Under the pieces are notes generated by a model. It had not been told where the DNA came from and made no database searches. It saw nothing but the letters and a program-made list of their open reading frames with translations. This document shows positions 35,328 to 43,470 of a stretch of 54,833 nucleotides of DNA, piece by piece. The first letter of the stretch is position 1, and the number at the start of each line of letters is the position of its first letter. This DNA comes from an uncultured Coriobacteriaceae bacterium (GTDB taxonomy: Bacteria; Actinomycetota; Coriobacteriia; Coriobacteriales; Atopobiaceae), in NCBI GenBank assembly GCA_902788705.1, contig CADALE010000017.1:1-54833 (forward strand), written 5' to 3'. Position numbers and translations under genes: made by a program.

Positions 35328-36221
35328 TTAGGCCTCGTCATCCAGCCTTACCACGAGGTCGTACACCTCGCCCCTTGCCAGCCCATAGGCCTTGGCAAGG
35401 CGCTTGGCAAGGCGCGTCTTTGACTCTCCCGAGGCCAGGCCCTCGCGGATCGCGTCGTCAAGCGACGGCGCGTTGTCGGCAGCCTCGGCCTGCTGCCGTG
35501 CCTCAAGGAGCTGCGCCTCGGTTGGGCCTGCTATCACGATGACGCACTCGCCGCGAAGCTCGCCATCGTCGGCCACGCGCTGCGCCACCCGCTGCGCAAG
35601 CTGGCCGGCCTCGCCGCGCAGGCACTCCTCGTGCAGCTTGGTAAGCTCGCGCAACAGTGCCACCTGCCTGCCCGGCAGCACCTCGGCGATACTGGAGAGC
35701 GTGGCAACCACGCGGTGCGGAGACTCGTACACCACCAGCGCCCCGGGAACTGCGGCCAGCTGCGCCAACCGCGTCTGCTGGGCCCCTGCCCTGCGCGGCA
35801 GGAACCCCTCGAAGAAGAAGTGGTCCATGGGCAGTCCCGATGCCACGAGCGCACAGGTGACGGCCGAGGGGCCGGGAATCACCTCGACGCGCAGCCCCGC
35901 ATCAAGCGCTGCGTCAACCAGGCGCTGGCCAGGGTCGGACACGCCGGGCATGCCGGCATCGGACACGAAGGCCACGCGCTCCCCCGCCTCGATGCGCCTC
36001 AGCACGACGGGGATACGCTCGGAAAGCACGTTCTCGTCGGCTCGCATGAGGGGCACGTGTACGCCGAAGTGCGCCAACAGGCGCGAGGTGACGCGGGTGT
36101 CCTCGCACAGCAGCAGGTTGGCCGAGGACAGCGTCTCGACCACGCGCGGCGAGGCATCGGCGAGGTTGCCGATGGGCGTGCCCACCATCGAGAGGATGCC
36201 AACCCCCGACACGGCGGCCAT
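35328..36221 (-). CDS. rsmI: 16S rRNA (cytidine-2'-O)-methyltransferase
   Basis: RsmI methylates the ribose of C1402 in 16S rRNA. The 297 residues show the tetrapyrrole-methylase fold: GILSMVGTPIGNLADASPRV at the N-terminus, LLCEDTRVTSRLL, FVSDAGMPGVSDPG, VIPGPSAVTCALVASGLP and FEGFLP in order. The C-terminal 60 residues form the usual helix-turn-helix-like tail (SKTRLAKRLAKAYGL). Its ATG shares one base with the stop of the upstream GH5-like gene (TGATG), so the two genes are translationally coupled. Confidence 0.96.
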   Translation of the reverse strand: MAAVSGVGILSMVGTPIGNLADASPRVVETLSSANLLLCEDTRVTSRLLAHFGVHVPLMRADENVLSERIPVVLRRIEAGERVAFVSDAGMPGVSDPGQRLVDAALDAGLRVEVIPGPSAVTCALVASGLPMDHFFFEGFLPRRAGAQQTRLAQLAAVPGALVVYESPHRVVATLSSIAEVLPGRQVALLRELTKLHEECLRGEAGQLAQRVAQRVADDGELRGECVIVIAGPTEAQLLEARQQAEAADNAPSLDDAIREGLASGESKTRLAKRLAKAYGLARGEVYDLVVRLDDEA

Positions 36222-37270
36222 CAGTCAAGCATCCGGCGCTCGAAGGTGGCCAGGGACACGCGGGCATCCCAGCCCGAGATCTTGCCCGAGGTCTTCCACG
36301 TCTGGAAGAACCAGGCGGGGCACTCGCGGAAGGCCGCGAGCTGCTCGGACAGGTACACGCGCTCAAGCGCGATGCGGCCCTCGGGTGTCATGAGCGAGTC
36401 TGCGTACGGAAGCGCGCCAGACCACGAGCCCACCATGACCGGCAGGCCGCTCTTGCGGGCAACCATCAGCTGCTTGCGCGACACGTCCACCAGGCGACGC
36501 ACACCCGCAGGGCCCGAGGCGTCGGGCCGAGGCACATCGTCGCGATGCACGAAGGTGCAATCCAGCCACACGTTCTCGTACTGCTTCTGGGCCATGAACG
36601 CGGCCCACGCGCGCGTCATGCCCCCATCGGGCACGATGACCACAGGGTCGGGACCCGCCTCCTGGCGGACGGCTGCGTAGGCGTCGCGATAGTAGTTGCG
36701 CAGGGTGTGCAGTGGCACGCCCTCGGAAACCTGCAGGAGGCGGCGCCTCTGCACCTCGGGGGTGTCAAGCACCTCGATGCCAAAGAGCCCATCGCGCATC
36801 TTGTAGCGCCTGGCAAGCGCGCCCACCACGCTGATAAGCTCATCACGGTACGAACGGAAGTCGGTGCTGCGGCCGATGGCCGTGCGCTCGGCGTCCTGCG
36901 CGCCGGGTGACGCGGCAAGCAGCACGATCACCTTCAGGCCCACTTCCTCGGCCCAGTCGAAGGCGCGGTCGACGTAGTCGATGCACCCCAGGTAGGGCGC
37001 ACATGCGGGGCCTGCCTGGCCAAATGCGTACCACGGCACCGGAAGGCGCACTGCGTTGAAGCCACGCGCCGCGATGCGGCGGAAGTCGGCCGAGGTCAGG
37101 AACTCTTCGCGGTGGTGCCGGACCAGCGAGTGGTAGCGCTTCTCGCCGAGCGCCTGCACAAGCGACGCCTCGTCGAGTGCGCCGGAGTCCGCGAACAGCT
37201 CGGGCGTGACCCAAGGCTCGAGGGAGAGCCAACCCGTAAGGTTGACCCCGTGCAACGCGCGCCCGTCCAT
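36221..37270 (-). CDS. GH5-like protein lacking both catalytic glutamates
   Basis: A 349-residue protein with the fold signature of GH5 exo-1,3-glucanases (GVNLTGWLSLEPWVTPELF at 8-26; FNAVRLPVPW; FFQTWKTSG near 321-329). In active relatives the acid/base lies in GIELLNEP; here the aligned segment is GIEVLDTP (164-171), so N-E becomes D-T. The nucleophile lies in GEWS; here it is GSWS (281-284). The DLHGAPGSQN loop histidine is also lost (AASPGAQDAE). It is probably a non-catalytic carbohydrate-binding or regulatory protein. No signal peptide is present. GGGAGGAGG precedes the ATG. Coupled to rsmI. Confidence 0.85.
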   Translation of the reverse strand: MDGRALHGVNLTGWLSLEPWVTPELFADSGALDEASLVQALGEKRYHSLVRHHREEFLTSADFRRIAARGFNAVRLPVPWYAFGQAGPACAPYLGCIDYVDRAFDWAEEVGLKVIVLLAASPGAQDAERTAIGRSTDFRSYRDELISVVGALARRYKMRDGLFGIEVLDTPEVQRRRLLQVSEGVPLHTLRNYYRDAYAAVRQEAGPDPVVIVPDGGMTRAWAAFMAQKQYENVWLDCTFVHRDDVPRPDASGPAGVRRLVDVSRKQLMVARKSGLPVMVGSWSGALPYADSLMTPEGRIALERVYLSEQLAAFRECPAWFFQTWKTSGKISGWDARVSLATFERRMLD

Positions 37271-37302
37271 GCGTGCCTCCTCCCGCCTGCCACCTGCTTT
37301 CG

Positions 37303-37333
37303 AGTATAGACCCTGCGCGCGACAAGAATGCAA
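37303..37333 (-). promoter_or_regulatory. candidate promoter of the GH5-like gene
   Basis: TTGCAT (37328-37333) and TATACT (37303-37308) on the minus strand, 33 bases before the start codon. The spacer is 19 bases, slightly long. Confidence 0.5.
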
Positions 37334-37430
37334 CACAAAGCTGAATTGTGAGTAATGGTTACCCTTTTGCCGTCATCGGATGGGGGGCAGATGGCGAGCC
37401 ACCCGGGTCGGCTTAGACGGAGCCGTGCCG

Positions 37431-37658
37431 GTTTGACTGTCTTTATACAGTCAAACGTCGGGTTGTGGACCTATTCGGCCAAGTTCGGTCGGGTTTGACT
37501 ATCTCTGTACAGTCAGACCTCGGGGGTACTGGTTTGACTGTCTCTATACAGTCAAACGTCGGGCTGTGGGCCCATTCGGCCAAGTTCGGTCGGGTTTGAC
37601 TATCTCTGTACAGTCAAACGTCGGGGGTGTCGGTTTGACTATCTCCATACAGTCAAAC
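37431..37658. repeat. composite hairpin array, five units
   Basis: Five 26-base hairpins start at 37431, 37493, 37532, 37594 and 37633. Each has GTTTGACT(G/A)T, a six-base loop and ACAGTCAAAC (one AGTCAGAC variant). Spacing alternates 62, 39, 62, 39, so the array is a 101-base composite unit repeated about two and a half times. The long spacers contain ATTCGGCCAAGTTCGGTCGG twice; each hairpin is followed by (G/C)TCGG. The array fills most of the 428-base gap between the GH5-like gene and the GH13 gene; the rest of the gap holds only the candidate promoter. Confidence 0.92.
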
Positions 37659-37698
37659 GTCGGCACGCGGGGCTTGGCTAGGTGGCTGGCCGCCCCAC

Positions 37699-39366
37699 TC
37701 ACGCAAGCAGGGCGAGGCTCTCGTAGGGTCGCAGCACCCCCGGCACGCATGGCTCGGCATAGTTGGCCGCAGCCGCCACGGCAACCGCGTCCTCGTAACC
37801 GTCGGGCAGGGCAAACGGCACCTCGCGCTCAGTGAAGTTGCAGGCCACCAGCATGCGCTTGCCGTCCAGTGCGCGCTCGTACGCAAACACCTCGTCGCTC
37901 TCGGGCATGAGCAGCCGGAAGATGCCGTGCACCACCAGGTCGCTCTCATGGCGCAGCGCTATCAGGCGCTGGTAGTGCGCAAACACAGAGGTGGGGTCAT
38001 CTACCTGCGCCGCAGCGTTGATGTACGCGCAGTTGGGGTTGACCGGAAGCCACGGCGAGCCGGTGGTAAAGCCGGCAAGCGGCGTGGCATCCCACTGCAT
38101 GGGGGTACGCGCGTTGTCGCGGCAGATCTCGCGCATCGCGGCCATGGCCTCCTCGTGCGTGCAGCCGCAGTCCTGCGTGAGCATGCGGTAGGCGTCATGC
38201 GCCTCGAGGTCGTCAATCAGGCTCATGTCCTCAAAGGGATAGTTGGTCATGCCCAGCTCCTCGCCCTGGTACACGTAGGGCGTGCCCTTCATGAGGTGCA
38301 GGCAGGTAGCCAGCATCTTTGCCGACAGCTCGCGCCACTCGGGCGCATCGTTGGCCCAGCGGCTCACGGCACGCGGTTGGTCGTGGTTGTCCCAGAACAG
38401 GCTGTTCCACGCCACGCCCTCAAGGCCCGTCTCCCAGTGCTCGAACACGCGCTTGAGGTCCACAAGGCGCGGCTTGCCCGTCACCCACTTGCCGCGCTCG
38501 GGGCTGCCGGTGAGGCCCACGTGCTCGAACTGGAACACCATCGACAGCTCGCTGCCGTCCAGGTTGGCGTACTTCTTGGCCGTCTCGACCGTGGCACCGC
38601 CCACCTCGCCTACGGTCATGGTGTCGTAGCGGCTCAGCACGCGCTGGCGCATCTCCTGCAGCCATGGGTGCACCCGCTCGTCCTGGATGAGCGGGTACAG
38701 CGACGAGTAGCCCGTGGGACCCGGCTCGCCGCTGGGGAAGCTCGTGTCCTTGGCGATCATGCCGATGACGTCCATGCGGAAGCCATCCACGCCCTTGGCC
38801 AGCCAGAAGTCCATGAGGTCGTACACCTCGTCGCGCACGCGCGGGTTCTCCCAGTTAAGGTCGGGCTGCTTCTTGGAGAAGCAGTGCAGGTAGTACTGGC
38901 CCGTGCCCTCGTCCCACTCCCAGATGCTGCCGCCAAAGACGCCGCCCATGTTGGAGGGCTCGTGGCCGTCCACCGGGTCGCGCCAGTAATAGTAATCGCG
39001 GTAGGGGTTGTCGCGCGAGCTGCGGCTTTCCTCAAACCAACGGTGCTCGTCGGAGGTGTGGTTGGCCACGAGGTCCATCACAAGCTTGATGCCCAGCCCA
39101 TGGGCGGTGGCCAGCATGGTGTCGAAGTCCTCCATGGTGCCAAACACCGGGGCGATGGCGCGATAGTCGCTGATGTCGTATCCGTTGTCGTCCATCGGGC
39201 TTGCGTACACCGGGCTCAGCCAGATGACGTCGATGCCCAGCTTGGCCAGGTAGGGCAGGCGACGCGTAAGGCCAGGCAGGTCGCCGATGCCATCGCCGTC
39301 AGAGTCCTGGAAGCTCTTGGGATACACCTGGTACACGACTGCGCGCTGCCACCACTGCTCGGACAT
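37699..39366 (-). CDS. GH13 alpha-glucosidase, oligo-1,6-glucosidase type
   Basis: A 555-residue cytoplasmic GH13 enzyme releasing glucose from isomalto- or malto-oligosaccharides. Region I is DLVANHTSDEH, region II GFRMDVIGM (nucleophile Asp), region III VGEVGG (acid/base Glu) and region IV FWDNHDQPR. The N-terminus WWQRAVVYQVYPKSFQDSDGDGIGDL is the subfamily 31/29 pattern. Trehalose-6-phosphate hydrolase is a close alternative. No sugar transporter or regulator adjoins it. GAGAGGAG precedes the ATG at 39364-39366. A ten-base palindrome ATGGTACCAT at 39404-39413 could be an operator. Confidence 0.92.
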   Translation of the reverse strand: MSEQWWQRAVVYQVYPKSFQDSDGDGIGDLPGLTRRLPYLAKLGIDVIWLSPVYASPMDDNGYDISDYRAIAPVFGTMEDFDTMLATAHGLGIKLVMDLVANHTSDEHRWFEESRSSRDNPYRDYYYWRDPVDGHEPSNMGGVFGGSIWEWDEGTGQYYLHCFSKKQPDLNWENPRVRDEVYDLMDFWLAKGVDGFRMDVIGMIAKDTSFPSGEPGPTGYSSLYPLIQDERVHPWLQEMRQRVLSRYDTMTVGEVGGATVETAKKYANLDGSELSMVFQFEHVGLTGSPERGKWVTGKPRLVDLKRVFEHWETGLEGVAWNSLFWDNHDQPRAVSRWANDAPEWRELSAKMLATCLHLMKGTPYVYQGEELGMTNYPFEDMSLIDDLEAHDAYRMLTQDCGCTHEEAMAAMREICRDNARTPMQWDATPLAGFTTGSPWLPVNPNCAYINAAAQVDDPTSVFAHYQRLIALRHESDLVVHGIFRLLMPESDEVFAYERALDGKRMLVACNFTEREVPFALPDGYEDAVAVAAAANYAEPCVPGVLRPYESLALLA

Positions 39367-39501
39367 GAGGGCTCCTCTCACCTGCTTGGCTAGGGATGGG
39401 GCAATGGTACCATGTGCCTAATGGGGACAGGATGAGCAGGCGGTCGTCCCAAGGGCCTACGGTAGAAGCGCAGGACAAGTGGCGTCTTGCCGCCGCCCTG
39501 C

Positions 39502-39921
39502 CTACGCCCGGTAGAAGGCTTGGTTGTTGGGGGTCTCGTCGCACTCCACCTCGCTGACGGGCAACCCCTGCTCGTGCAGGCGATCAAAGAACCACTTGGC
39601 GAGGTTCTCGGCGGTGGTGCGGAAGGGCAGGAAGGTGAGGGCGAAGCCCTCCGCCTCCAGCGCCTCGACCGTTGCGGGGCGAAGCGACCCCTCCTCAACC
39701 AGGAAGGTGTGGTCAAGCGAGTTGGCAAGGTCGCGCACGGCCTTCTTGAACACGCCGAAGTCGAGCACCATGTCCTTCATGGTGCCCTCCTCCTGCAGCT
39801 CCTCCTGCTGGATGGTCACCACCACGCGCCACCGGTGGCCATGCAGGTTCTCGCACTTGCCGTAATAGTCGGTCAGGAAGTGCGCTCCGTCAAACGCCGC
39901 CTCGGTCCTGAGTGCATACAT
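39502..39921 (-). CDS. queD: 6-carboxytetrahydropterin synthase (QueD-like)
   Basis: A 139-residue member of the 6-pyruvoyl-tetrahydropterin synthase family that makes the 7-deazapurine precursor 6-carboxy-5,6,7,8-tetrahydropterin. Zinc histidines are in FDGAHFL and HGHRW; the catalytic cysteine is in YYGKCENLHGH; a late glutamate lies in SEVECDETPNNQ. Queuosine is the likely pathway, but queC, queE and queF are not in the window, so the role is assigned by family. GGAGGCACC precedes the ATG. It lies 49 bases downstream of ricT and may be the last gene of that run. Confidence 0.88.
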   Translation of the reverse strand: MYALRTEAAFDGAHFLTDYYGKCENLHGHRWRVVVTIQQEELQEEGTMKDMVLDFGVFKKAVRDLANSLDHTFLVEEGSLRPATVEALEAEGFALTFLPFRTTAENLAKWFFDRLHEQGLPVSEVECDETPNNQAFYRA

Positions 39922-39970
39922 GGTGCCTCCGCTCTTTATGGCACGGCCGGATTACGGCCTGTAGCCTGTG

Positions 39971-41545
39971 CTACTCGCTGGTTGGCGCGGGCGCCGCGCC
40001 TTCGCCCGTGCCCTTGCCGCGGCCGCCGCGACGACGGCGCCGACGCTTGCTTGCGGAGGGCTCTCCCGCCGTCTGCTGGCCCTGCTGCTGCGCAGCTCGC
40101 TGGGGCTGGGCCTGCTGCTGACCCTGCGCGCGCTGGGCCTGGGCCGCCTCTCCCCCATGGTCTCCCGGACGGCGGCGGGCACGCCTCGCGGGCTTAGGCG
40201 CACCGTCCTGCGCGGCCTCGCGCTGCTGGCGCGCCGAACGCTGCTGCGTGGGCTGCTCGGCACCCTGCGCCTGCGAGCCGTCATCCGCGTTGTGGTGACG
40301 ACGATGGCGCGACCTGGTCTGCGTGGCAGGCGTCGACACCTCGGCCGCGTCCGTGTGCGTGCGGCGAGATTGGCGCGGCGTGGGCTGCGCCGCGGGCTCG
40401 GTTGCCACATCGGTCTCGGCCGCGCGCTTCTTGCGACGGCGACGAGAGCGCTGCTGACCCTCGGCAGGCGCCTCCGCGGGAGTCTCGGCACTCGCCTCGT
40501 CCTGCACGGCATCAGCAGCCTGCTGGCCACCACGGCGACGGCGGCGCGAGCGGGGCTGCTCCACTAACAGGTCGTGGGCCGTGAAGGTATCCTCGGTGAG
40601 GACACCGGCCTCGCGATCCAGCTCGGCCAGGGCAAGCAGCACCTCGGGTGAGGCCAGCCGCTCGAGGGCCTCGCGCGTCACGGTGTCGGGACGGCACGCG
40701 CAGTGCAGCTCCTCCGACTTCTTGACCGCGGCGTCGGACGCCACCATGTCGGCAAGCGCCACGCGCACCTGCTTGCCGTTCTCCAGGCGCAGCGTGAGCT
40801 GCTCCTTGGGCGTATCGTACTCGACGATCTTAGCCTTTCCCAGCGGCGTGTCTATCACCGCGTTGCGCTTTGGCGCGCGACCCTTGAAGTCGCGGTAGGC
40901 CTCGAACTCGTAGCGCAGGCAGCACATCAGGCGGCCGCAGGCGCCGCTGATCTTGGTGGAGTTGAGGGGCAGGTCCTGCTCCTTGGCCATGCGGATGGAG
41001 ACGGGCTCAAACTGGTGCCCGAAGCGCGCGCAGCACAGCTCCTGGCCGCAGTGCGCGAAGCCGCCCACGATGGCCGCCTCCTCGCGCACGCCAATCTGGC
41101 GCATGTCGATGCGTTCGTGCAGCTCGCGCGCCATGTCGCGCACCAGCTGCCTGAAGTCAACCCGCTCCTCGGCAGAGAAGTAGCACACCGCCTTCTCGCC
41201 CCCGAAGAGAAACTCCACGCCCACCGGCTTCATGTCCAGGCCCGACTCGGACACGAGGCGCCTGAAGACGGGCATCGCCTCGTCACCGCGCTCGGCCAGC
41301 TCGTCGGCTCGGTCGAGGTCTTCGTCGGTGGCGATGCGCACGATGGGCTTGAGCTCGGCATTGCCGCACATCTCCCTGCGCTCGTCCTCGCCCACCTCGC
41401 GTGCATCGGCGGTGACGAGGCCTATCTCGGTACCGCGCTCCGTGGAGCATATGACGTGGTCGCCTTCGACGGCACCCGTGTCCTGCGGGTCAAACCACAG
41501 GTCGCGGGCGGCATAGCGAAACTTCACCGGGATGACGGTGGGCAT
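39971..41545 (-). CDS. ricT: PSP1-domain protein, RicT (YaaT) homologue, with Arg-rich tail
   Basis: The first 310 residues match RicT/PSP1 proteins, part of a B. subtilis complex that controls RNase Y-dependent mRNA maturation. Clustered cysteines (HCGQELCC, GACGRLMCC) are the iron-sulphur ligand region of the family. Residues from about 330 to 524 form a low-complexity Gln/Ala/Arg tail with repeated RRRRR and RRRRRGG clusters, absent from B. subtilis RicT and suggestive of RNA binding. The ATG is set by AAGGAGG seven bases upstream; it overlaps the holB end by 22 bases. RicA and RicF homologues are not in the window. Confidence 0.9.
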   Translation of the reverse strand: MPTVIPVKFRYAARDLWFDPQDTGAVEGDHVICSTERGTEIGLVTADAREVGEDERREMCGNAELKPIVRIATDEDLDRADELAERGDEAMPVFRRLVSESGLDMKPVGVEFLFGGEKAVCYFSAEERVDFRQLVRDMARELHERIDMRQIGVREEAAIVGGFAHCGQELCCARFGHQFEPVSIRMAKEQDLPLNSTKISGACGRLMCCLRYEFEAYRDFKGRAPKRNAVIDTPLGKAKIVEYDTPKEQLTLRLENGKQVRVALADMVASDAAVKKSEELHCACRPDTVTREALERLASPEVLLALAELDREAGVLTEDTFTAHDLLVEQPRSRRRRRGGQQAADAVQDEASAETPAEAPAEGQQRSRRRRKKRAAETDVATEPAAQPTPRQSRRTHTDAAEVSTPATQTRSRHRRHHNADDGSQAQGAEQPTQQRSARQQREAAQDGAPKPARRARRRPGDHGGEAAQAQRAQGQQQAQPQRAAQQQGQQTAGEPSASKRRRRRRGGRGKGTGEGAAPAPTSE

Positions 41546-42699
41546 GTGAGTGCCTCCTTGATGCAGAGCAGCATGGCCTCGAGTGCCAGCTGGGGTGTAA
41601 CGTTGTGGGCAATGTCGTCTGCCGCCGCGCGCACCGCGTCAAGCGCGGCCAGCACGCCTGAGGTGCTGGTGATGGAGGCAAGGCGGTCGACGACGTCGGC
41701 AACGTCATCGTTAACGATGGGCTCGTCGATGCCCTCGCAGCGAACGAGCACGTCGCGCAGGAGCGACTCGGCAGCAGCGAGCGCCTCCATCATACTCGAA
41801 CGCTCGCGGGCGGTTAGCTCTCTTTTCACGGTGTCCTCGACGCGCCTGAGACCGGAGGAGGTGTAGAAGTCCTCCTGGTCCTTGGTGCGCCGGCGGGTCT
41901 CCTCCTTGACGGCCGCGTCTCGGCTGAGCTTGCGGTCGTCAGCCTCCACGCCGGCAGCCACGCGGATGCGATGCACCAGGTCGCGCGCCGAGCACAGCAC
42001 GTCCCACGAGTCGTCGCGGGCCAGCTGGCCGATGGCACGCACCATCAGGCGCCGTACCTGCCTGCGCTCGGGCGAGGCAAGGAACTCCTTGGCGCGGGTG
42101 GGGGTTCCCGCCACGGCAAGGGCAACGCGGGCCTCGAAGCCCGTCACCCCGCTGTCCAGCTCGACGGACTTCTCGGCCGACTCGGACGACACCACCTGGA
42201 AGGGCACCTGCTGGCAGCGAGAGGCAACCGTAGGCATCACGGCGGCGACGGTGCGAGCCACCAGGATGAACATCACGCCCTCGGGAGGCTCCTCGATGGT
42301 CTTGAGCAGGGCATTTGCTGCCGCCCCACGCAGAAGCCCCACCTGTTCCAGCACGTACACCTTGCGCTTGGCACGCACCGGCACCAACGACACGTCGGCA
42401 ATGAGGTCGCGCACCTGCGACACCAGGTAGCCCGTCGCGCTGGCAGGGCTGAGAAACTTCACGTCCGGGTGCGTGCCGTGCTTCACGCGGAGGCACTCGT
42501 CGCAGGTGTCGTCTCCCCCTTGCGGGCACACGACGCACTCGGCCAGCGCCAGGGCCGTCTCGGTCTTGCCCGAGCCCGGCGCCCCGACGAACAGGTAGGC
42601 ATGGCTCAGCTTGCCCTGCGTCACCGCAGTGGCAAGCAGGTCGCGCACGCGGGGCTGCAGCGACAGGAACTCGAGGGCATGGGGCACGGCGCTGGGCAT
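41524..42699 (-). CDS. holB: DNA polymerase III delta' subunit
   Basis: A 391-residue clamp-loader subunit. The P-loop is GAPGSGKT (about 38-45), a four-cysteine zinc module follows (CVVCPQGGDDTCDEC), and SRC appears in VASRCQQVPF, the sensor region. It loads the beta clamp together with DnaX and HolA. It starts four bases after the tmk stop and overlaps ricT by 22 bases, giving the same tmk-holB-ricT order as in Bacillus but without the small yaaQ/yaaR genes between. Confidence 0.93.
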   Translation of the reverse strand: MPSAVPHALEFLSLQPRVRDLLATAVTQGKLSHAYLFVGAPGSGKTETALALAECVVCPQGGDDTCDECLRVKHGTHPDVKFLSPASATGYLVSQVRDLIADVSLVPVRAKRKVYVLEQVGLLRGAAANALLKTIEEPPEGVMFILVARTVAAVMPTVASRCQQVPFQVVSSESAEKSVELDSGVTGFEARVALAVAGTPTRAKEFLASPERRQVRRLMVRAIGQLARDDSWDVLCSARDLVHRIRVAAGVEADDRKLSRDAAVKEETRRRTKDQEDFYTSSGLRRVEDTVKRELTARERSSMMEALAAAESLLRDVLVRCEGIDEPIVNDDVADVVDRLASITSTSGVLAALDAVRAAADDIAHNVTPQLALEAMLLCIKEALTCPPSSR

Positions 42700-42702
42700 G
42701 GT

Positions 42703-43410
42703 CTATCCCGCCACCGACGAGGTGATGTCGGCCATGGCGCGCTCAAGGGCGGCCTGGCGGACAAAGAAGCCGTCCACGTCAAGGTCCGAGAGGGCGGGCA
42801 ACACGTCCGACAGGCACGCGATCGTGCGAGCGAACACCTCCTCGGGGGTGCCGTCGGCATCAACCACCAGCACGCGGCTTGGCTCCAGCTCTGCCGCACG
42901 CAGGTACCCCTGGCGCACGCGCTCCTGGAAGGCAACGCCCTCGGCCTCCAGTCGGTCGGCACCGCCGCGCGTCGCGCGACCCCAGGCCACCTGGGGGTCG
43001 AGGTCAAACACGACGGTGGCGTCGGGCGTCCTGCCACAGCTGCCCAGCTCGTTGGCGGTACGCACCAGCTCCTCGCCCAGTCCGCGGGCAATGGCCTGGT
43101 AGGCGAAGGTCGAGTCAAAGAAGCGATCGCACAGCACCACCGAGCCCACCTCCAGCGCCGGCTCTATCACCTGGCGCACCAGCTGGGCGCGGGCGGCCTC
43201 GTACAGCAGCAGCTCGGCCTCGGGACGCATGTCCACGTTGGCGGGATCAAGCAGCAGCGCGCGCACCTTCTCCGAGATGGCCGTGCCGCCAGGCTCGCGC
43301 AGGCGCACCACGTGGGTGCCCTGCTCGGAAAGCGCCGCGGCCACGAAGCCCACCTGCGTGGACTTCCCGCATCCGTCGATTCCCTCGAACGTGACGAAGG
43401 TGCCTGCCAT
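42703..43410 (-). CDS. tmk: thymidylate kinase
   Basis: A 235-residue kinase that phosphorylates dTMP to dTDP. The P-loop is FEGIDGCGKST, the DR(F/Y) motif is CDRFFDSTFAYQ, and VVFDLDPQVAWGRA with the lid follows. AAGGAGG precedes the ATG at 43408-43410. The longer C-terminus (about 25 residues beyond the usual 210) is acidic. Lies between topA and holB, all on the same strand. Confidence 0.95.
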   Translation of the reverse strand: MAGTFVTFEGIDGCGKSTQVGFVAAALSEQGTHVVRLREPGGTAISEKVRALLLDPANVDMRPEAELLLYEAARAQLVRQVIEPALEVGSVVLCDRFFDSTFAYQAIARGLGEELVRTANELGSCGRTPDATVVFDLDPQVAWGRATRGGADRLEAEGVAFQERVRQGYLRAAELEPSRVLVVDADGTPEEVFARTIACLSDVLPALSDLDVDGFFVRQAALERAMADITSSVAG

Positions 43411-43470
43411 GTCCGTCGAACCTCCTTCTTCGACCAAGCCGTGCGAGGCGCCGGGCGCCTCGGCACCGCA

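Noticed and set aside
37431..37658. CRISPR array
   Set aside because: The intervals alternate between two repeated linkers instead of unique spacers, the repeat is a hairpin with a six-base loop, and no cas gene is near.
37544..37750. A minus-strand peptide with repeated PTFDC.EIVKP units
   Set aside because: The repeats are the translation of the hairpin array and there is no ribosome-binding site; the frame also overlaps the GH13 gene end.
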